Shown piece by piece: positions 59,080-64,000 of a stretch of DNA of 64,000 nucleotides. The stretch is from NCBI RefSeq assembly GCF_000226115.1, contig NC_016458.1, positions 5,614,001-5,678,000 of the forward strand. Direction: 5' to 3'. Position 1 is the first letter of the stretch, and every line of letters begins with the position of its first letter. Both the position numbers and the translations under genes were made by a program. The notes beneath the pieces were generated by a model. The model searched no databases. It had not been told where the DNA came from and saw only the letters and a program-made list of their open reading frames with translations. This stretch comes from Thermothielavioides terrestris NRRL 8126. Its lineage: Eukaryota; Ascomycota; Sordariomycetes; Sordariales; Chaetomiaceae.

Positions 59080-60504
59080 TCATTCCACCCTCATCAATGG
59101 AGCGAGCTCAACAGGCCTGGGCTCCGGTGCTGCGCCCCCCTGAATCTGCTTGTACAACCAAGCCGAGAATTTGACCGCCGGCTCGTCCACCATCCGGGTC
59201 ACGAACTCGGCCGTCCAGAGCGTTAGCGGCAGTAGGATAATGTTCGGCAGCAGAAAGGCGATCTCGAGGCCCAACGGCCCGGTCTTGGGGAGCGGGAAAA
59301 GGTTGGCCCAGTGCGCGACCTTTTCGTGCCCGTCGTTGGCCTCGCGAACGAATCCCACGGCGTAGTAGACGCGGTCGCCGAGCGTGTACAGGATCGGACC
59401 GTGAACGAGGTAAAGCGCAAACGCGATGCGGCCGAGAAACTGGCAGAAGCGGGACTCAAAAAACCGCTTGAGCCAGCCGATGCGCGGCGCGCAGGCCACC
59501 ATAATGTTGCCGCCGAAGAAGAGGTAGAACCACTTGTAGTCGAAGACGGCCTGCGGCTTGAGGTACGACAGCCACTGCCAGCCTGGGCTCTCCTGCAGCC
59601 GCTCGAACTTGGTGGTCTCTGCCGGGACCCCGCCGAGGTACATGCCGATGAAGAAGAGGTGGTAGTAGATGACGGTCTTGTAAGGCTCAAGCCGCCGGAG
59701 GAAGCGCGGAAAGTAGCCGTCGCTCTTCGCCAGCAAGTCCAAGTCGCACTGCAGCATCCCGGCAACGAAATATGCGCAGTAATACCCGTCAACCACGTAG
59801 AGGAAGTAGAAGACCAGCGCGAGCAGGCAGAGGAGCCGAGCCTTGGTTGTCGCCCGTGATAACGCAATGCAAGCTGTGAAGATGATGAGGGACCCTCGCA
59901 TTTCCAGCGGAATCGACCACAAATGGGCGTTGTAGTCGACCCATGGCCATCCCTCCTTGAAGAGGAAGCTGAAGTTCTTGAACTGGACATACCAGTTCCA
60001 GAGCTCCTCGCCGATCGTCTGCTTGGGCTCGCATGCCGCGTTCCAAATTCCAAAAAGATGCCACGACGTGACGTAGACCAAAGTCGTTATTATGAGGGGA
60101 ATGTATAGTCGAAACCATCTGCGGAAGAAGGCGGATGCGAGGTTGTCAAAGAGCTTGAGATGCTCGCCGGCGTGGATGAGTGAGAGAGGCTTGACTGAGA
60201 GAACGTAGCCTGAGATGACGAAGAAAACTGCCACGGCGATGTGGCCGCCTATGAAGAAGTTTCGGATGCCGTGGAAAGTCGCCAGGTGATATTCCCCATC
60301 CCATCCCCATGCGTTCTCAAGGATGACCCTCTGCCTCGAGCTGTGTGCCCATAGTTGGTGATGGTGGATGTACACCAAGAATGCCGCAAATCCTCTCAGT
60401 CCGTCGAGGTACGCTGTCGGTCTTGGCGGTTTGGCGCCCTCAAGGCTGCCGGTGCTCTTCGGCCAGAGCAGTTGCCGCAGCCCGCGAAGCGTGGCCGATT
60501 TCAT
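59080..60504 (-). CDS. Membrane acyltransferase-3 family protein
   Basis: A single exon from ATG at 60504 (MKSATLRGLRQLL) encodes 474 residues; the three upstream codons begin with TTG and are not used. The N-terminal signature of acyltransferase family 3 is clear: AYLDGLRGFAAFLVYIHHH near residue 30-50, with the His cluster on the first span. Next are GGHIAVAVFFVISGYVLS, FFRRWFRLYIPLIITTLVY and LWSIPLEMRGSLIIF, then alternating hydrophobic spans to the C-terminus, about ten membrane segments in all. Members move acyl groups onto sugars or other small molecules at a membrane; the substrate is not predictable here. In fungi they often appear beside secondary-metabolite genes, but no synthase is visible nearby. 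The plus-strand frame 59311-59859 is antisense. Confidence 0.9.
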   Translation of the reverse strand: MKSATLRGLRQLLWPKSTGSLEGAKPPRPTAYLDGLRGFAAFLVYIHHHQLWAHSSRQRVILENAWGWDGEYHLATFHGIRNFFIGGHIAVAVFFVISGYVLSVKPLSLIHAGEHLKLFDNLASAFFRRWFRLYIPLIITTLVYVTSWHLFGIWNAACEPKQTIGEELWNWYVQFKNFSFLFKEGWPWVDYNAHLWSIPLEMRGSLIIFTACIALSRATTKARLLCLLALVFYFLYVVDGYYCAYFVAGMLQCDLDLLAKSDGYFPRFLRRLEPYKTVIYYHLFFIGMYLGGVPAETTKFERLQESPGWQWLSYLKPQAVFDYKWFYLFFGGNIMVACAPRIGWLKRFFESRFCQFLGRIAFALYLVHGPILYTLGDRVYYAVGFVREANDGHEKVAHWANLFPLPKTGPLGLEIAFLLPNIILLPLTLWTAEFVTRMVDEPAVKFSAWLYKQIQGGAAPEPRPVELAPLMRVE

Positions 60505-61760
60505 GGCTAGCAAGGGGACTCGGTCGGGGATCTCGCTTCATCCAGCGATGACCTGGGGCCTTTTGGGCTTTCCGGCGCTGTTCAAAGCCCCCTCCTGTCG
60601 TGCGTGCGCCTCAAAGAAATGCTGACGACCAGCAAACGCGGAGCTGGGGTGCTGAAAACTGGGGTGCGTGATTGGCGACTGCACTGCCAGGTAAGTACAG
60701 TGGTGGAGAACGAATGAAGTGGCTCCGACTGCAAAGGGCGATGAAACGGTCCTGTCAAGGCCGTTCAAACGCGCGCCGAGCCTCCACAGGAGTCGAGCTG
60801 GCGTTGGAGAGGACTGCGGCTGAGCCCAACCCCTCCGACGTCGACAGATGCGCGCATGCCCTCGACACCGCCCTGTGGCGACACCTGAGTTAGTTATTTG
60901 GATGTCTCTCAGGCCGCCATGTGGAAGGGTGACGTTATGACGAAATGCAGTGCTGCGCTAATCCGTACACTAACGTTAGACCCCAAGTCGCCGTCAACGG
61001 TGCATTACACAAGTTAGTGTACATACCACAGTACACAAAATTCCCCCCTCGATCAAGGGCCGGAAACGGGGAAAAGGGATGGGGAAATGGCTGCGACGCT
61101 GTAGCGTATCCGGAGGTACCCTTGGTGTGCACGGTGTGTTGGGACAAAGTGGTTCGGGGACTGGCCCTGTCCCTTTCCGGCAGGCTGCGCGCGTGGGGAA
61201 CGCCCCCTTTTCACTGGGTGCAGGTTCCGGTCCTCTCACTGGTCGATCCGCCTCTCCTCGAACGCCAGGATCTGGCCTGCACTGTTGGCCGGAGACGGCA
61301 GCTGTTAAATTTCCGCCTTGGTCTCGTATCCGCCATTGCCACACCTAGGCATGCCACCAGGCCTGCCAAGGAGCCGGCTGCCCCTGCTGGGGAAGAATTT
61401 TCCCAGCGGTGTGATTGGGCAAACCCCTGGGGATCCTGGCAGTGGGGAGTCGCGCTGAGTGACCAAATTGCGCGACCCCACTGACGAATTGCCAGTGGGC
61501 GGATGAGCAGAGGCCCAAGATAAGGAACCACTCGGCCGCGGATTAGGGGCGCATCGGGGACGGTTGATGATGCTTCTCGCACTCTCCTCCGCCACCCTTT
61601 TTCCATCCCACTGCATGCATAATTTTTGCTTCTCCTCCGTTCTTTTCTTGCCTGTTGCCCGCAGCCCTTTTCTTTCCTCGATTGATGTCACTCGCTTCCT
61701 TCCCCAGGGCAGCAGCACTCATTCCGGCTGAGTAGACGTTCCGTGCCTTGTTCGCCCGGC
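60505..61760. other. Divergent promoter region, acyltransferase and glycosyltransferase
   Basis: 1.25 kb between divergent start codons. It contains a perfect 10-bp inverted repeat, GTACACTAAC at 60965-60974 and GTTAGTGTAC at 61013-61022, enclosing 38 bp, with TAATCC directly before it. Short GC-rich frames are not supported as genes. Confidence 0.45.
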
Positions 61761-63212
61761 ATGATCGCCAAGCTCGGCGCGCCACTGGGTCCTCCATCCC
61801 TGGCGGCCACGACAGCCCAGTTCAGGAACCGTCTCCCGACACAGTTCCGCCGAGCGCTCCCGGTCTACATCGCTGCCGTTTGCCTTCTCCTTTTCATCTT
61901 TAACCACGGTCTCTTCCCCTCGAGCGTACGGCCGCCCCACCGTCCAGCCTCGTCGGAGCAGCAGGTACCCGGCGTCCGGAGCGAGTTTCCGAAGAAGATA
62001 TGGCAGACATGGAAGGTCAACCCACTCAAGTTTGAGGAGCGGGATCTCAACACGGCGCGGACGTGGCTCATGAAGAACCCCGATTACCGGTATGAGGTTT
62101 TGACGGACGACAATGACTTGCGCTACGTCGAATGGCATTTCGGTCCCGATGGCTTCAACCGGCCCGACATCGTCAACTTCTACCGGGACGTGAAGGCTGC
62201 CATTGTCAAGGCCGATCTCCTGCGGTATCTGATCATGTATGCCGAAGGCGGCCTGTACGCCGATATCGACGTCGAGGCCTTGAAGCCGCTGTCGAAGTTC
62301 ATTCCGGAAAGGTACAACGAGAAGGACATCGACATGGTGATCGGCGTGGAGATCGACGAGCCCGATTGGAAGGACCACCCCATTCTCGGCCCGAAGTCGC
62401 GATCATTCTGCCAATGGACCTTCATGTGCAAGCCGCGGCTCCCTGTAATGATGAGGCTTATCGAGAAGATCATGTCGTGGCTCAACGGTGTCGCGAAGGA
62501 GCAAGGGGTTTCGCTTGGCGAGGTCAACCTGGATTTCGACCAGATCATCAGCGGCACGGGACCGTCGGCGTTCACCGAGGCCATCCTGGCGGAAATGGAG
62601 CTGCGGAAGGAGGATCCTAACATGAAGATCGACTGGGATTTGTTCCACGACATGCAGGAGTCGAAGGTGGTGGGCCGGGTGCTCGTCCTGACCGTCGAGG
62701 CTTTCGCTGCTGGTCAGGGACACTCTGACTCGGGCAACCACCAAGCCAGAGCCGCCCTGGTTAGGCATCACTACCACGCGTCGAACTGGCCGAGCCGGCA
62801 CCCGCGCTTCAGCCACCCGGCGTATGGCGAGGTTGAGAAGTGCAACTGGAACGACGAATGCGTCAAGAAGTGGGACAAGGACGTTGAGGAATTCTCCAAG
62901 CTGTCCGACGAAGAGAAGAACAGGATCATCGAAGAGAAGAGGAAGGAACGTGAGGAGGCTGAGGCGAAGCAAAAAGCGGAGGAAGAGAAGAGGAAGAAGG
63001 AGCAGGAAGAAGCCGAGAGAAAAAAGAAGGAGGAGGAGGAAGCTAACCGGAAGAAGAAGGAGGCAGAGGAAGAGAGTCGAAAGAAGCAGGAATCCGAGGA
63101 GGCTTCCAAACAAAAGATCAAGGAGCTGGCCGACAACGGCAAGCAGGAAGGCGCGGAGAAGAAGCCGGAGAAGAAGCCGGAGAAGAAAACTGGGTGGTTG
63201 CACTTCCCATGA
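61761..63212 (+). CDS. OCH1-like alpha-1,6-mannosyltransferase (GT32 family) with Lys/Glu tail
   Basis: A single exon from ATG 61761 encodes 483 residues. A short basic N-terminus and one hydrophobic span at about 33-47 (LPVYIAAVCLLLFIF) give a type II Golgi topology. The catalytic region starts at FPKKIWQTWKV (about 77-87). It includes VKADLLRYLIMYAEGGLYADIDVE with the DXD-type motif Asp168-Ile-Asp170, a nucleotide-sugar and metal site, and the family strand NLDFDQIISGTGPSAFTEAI. This matches glycosyltransferase family 32 proteins related to yeast Och1, which starts the outer N-glycan mannose chain; other GT32 roles are possible. From about residue 385 a long Lys/Glu-rich predicted coiled coil follows, ending in repeated KKPE and TGWLHFP. 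The tail is not part of the GT32 domain. Confidence 0.9.
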   Translation: MIAKLGAPLGPPSLAATTAQFRNRLPTQFRRALPVYIAAVCLLLFIFNHGLFPSSVRPPHRPASSEQQVPGVRSEFPKKIWQTWKVNPLKFEERDLNTARTWLMKNPDYRYEVLTDDNDLRYVEWHFGPDGFNRPDIVNFYRDVKAAIVKADLLRYLIMYAEGGLYADIDVEALKPLSKFIPERYNEKDIDMVIGVEIDEPDWKDHPILGPKSRSFCQWTFMCKPRLPVMMRLIEKIMSWLNGVAKEQGVSLGEVNLDFDQIISGTGPSAFTEAILAEMELRKEDPNMKIDWDLFHDMQESKVVGRVLVLTVEAFAAGQGHSDSGNHQARAALVRHHYHASNWPSRHPRFSHPAYGEVEKCNWNDECVKKWDKDVEEFSKLSDEEKNRIIEEKRKEREEAEAKQKAEEEKRKKEQEEAERKKKEEEEANRKKKEAEEESRKKQESEEASKQKIKELADNGKQEGAEKKPEKKPEKKTGWLHFP

Positions 63213-64000
63213 TGGTCTTTTGTCTTCAGCATCTTCGGGAGCTGGCGGGGGGTTTGCATTTGGAGCTGTCTTGGGGTCCGGGGTCCGGGGTCCGGGGGTC
63301 CGGGGGTTTTGCTAATGAGAGACGTCATTGCTCCGGCGGGCCCGGCGACATGCCGCCCGACGGCCGTGCAAAGCCATGGCGGTGACGCGGATCGAGCCCG
63401 ACGCTCCTCCGTCTCCAAAGAGGTGCGGGGGCGAAGGGTGGTCAACGGCCGCCGCGCACACGGAACTGACCAACGTCAGGGTGAGATGCATACTTCCCTT
63501 TTGTATGTCTATATATCCGGCATTGCTTTGACCAAGCCCGGGCACTGGCTTCACTTCTGTCGGCGTTGCGGGACGGAGCCGGGGGGAACTCGCGTTGAAC
63601 CGTGGCTGTTCCCACGCTCGAGTGGACATGGCATTAGATAAGTCTAATTAATAAAATACCCATTTTTGAAGGCCGGTTTCCACCACCAGCGCGCTGCCGG
63701 TCGAGTCGACGATGCGGGACGGGGTGTGAACCCCTTGACGAGCCGGAGACCGGAGGTTTGCCGCCAGTTGGGCAACCAGGAAGTTGTGCCGGGCGAGGAA
63801 AAGGAGATTTGAGCACACTCTGTCCTTCCGCTGCGCCGGTCTTGCAGATGGCGGGAGTGAGATGGGATTGCTTTGTCTGGAGTATCGCTGGAAGCCAGGA
63901 GAACTGAGGGGTTTGTGAGTGAGGGGGGGCAGGCAACACAAAGTGCGAGTTGGAGGAGGCGGACAACACCGAGAAGCAGCAGCGGCAACGATTCCAGCAC
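63213..64000. other. Intergenic to window edge
   Basis: No supported gene. A short GC-rich tandem repeat at 63273-63306 is listed separately. Minus-strand frames reaching the edge at 64000 lack recognisable domains; a gene beginning outside the window cannot be excluded. Confidence 0.4.
63273..63306. repeat. Short GGGGTCC tandem repeat
   Basis: About four and a half units of GGGGTCC (one with an extra G) in a row, directly downstream of the glycosyltransferase stop. Probably a slippage-prone minisatellite in the 3' UTR. Confidence 0.7.

Noticed and set aside
1..64000. CRISPR arrays, rRNA genes, bacterial operons or attachment sites
   Set aside because: No regularly spaced repeats, rRNA sequence or prokaryotic signals were seen; gene structure is fungal throughout.

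Overview
The window is nuclear DNA of a filamentous ascomycete. The coding sequence is GC-rich and split by short GT...AG introns of 50-94 nt. The gene set is typical of Pezizomycotina: a secreted GH5 mannanase, a vacuolar TRP-type channel, a HET-like protein, an APH-fold kinase-like protein and an OCH1-like mannosyltransferase. A large AT-rich block carries repeat-induced point mutation (RIP). I infer Sordariomycetes, probably Sordariales/Chaetomiaceae; no marker fixes the species.

Left arm (1-15.2 kb): the 3'-truncated end of a Cys-rich single-pass membrane protein (minus strand); two copies of a roughly 0.4-kb hAT-like MITE; an aquaporin (minus); a three-exon beta-mannanase (minus); a four-exon Yvc1-like channel (plus); and, convergent with it, a three-exon HET-like gene (minus).

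Centre (15,213-44,363): about 29 kb that reads as four nested LTR retrotransposons, each with a matching LTR pair and a perfect 5-bp target-site duplication. A Copia element (15,218-44,358, plus) holds Gypsy-2 (19,709-28,000, minus) and Gypsy-3 (29,456-44,063, plus), and Gypsy-3 holds Gypsy-4 (33,654-40,970, minus). Removing the guests leaves about 6.2 kb of Copia and 7.3 kb of Gypsy-3, normal sizes. All are riddled with TAG/TAA stops and C-to-T/G-to-A changes, and all four reverse transcriptases have lost at least one catalytic Asp of YxDD. The block holds no intact host gene.

Right arm (44.4-64 kb): two adjacent, apparently paralogous genes of unknown function, each with a TATA box; an APH-like protein; a 54-bp poly(A) tract; an intron-containing tRNA-Leu(CAG); a C2H2 zinc-finger protein with four exons; a third MITE copy; a membrane acyltransferase-3 protein (minus); and a GT32/OCH1-like glycosyltransferase with a Lys/Glu-rich tail.

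The host genes do not form an obvious pathway or cluster. The strongest observations are the fully resolved nested retrotransposon stack with RIP-disabled catalytic motifs, the three-copy MITE with exact 8-bp duplications and an internal telomere-like tract, and the tandem unknown-family genes. Splice sites were placed by eye from frame continuity and GT/AG signals; no alignment or database search was run.
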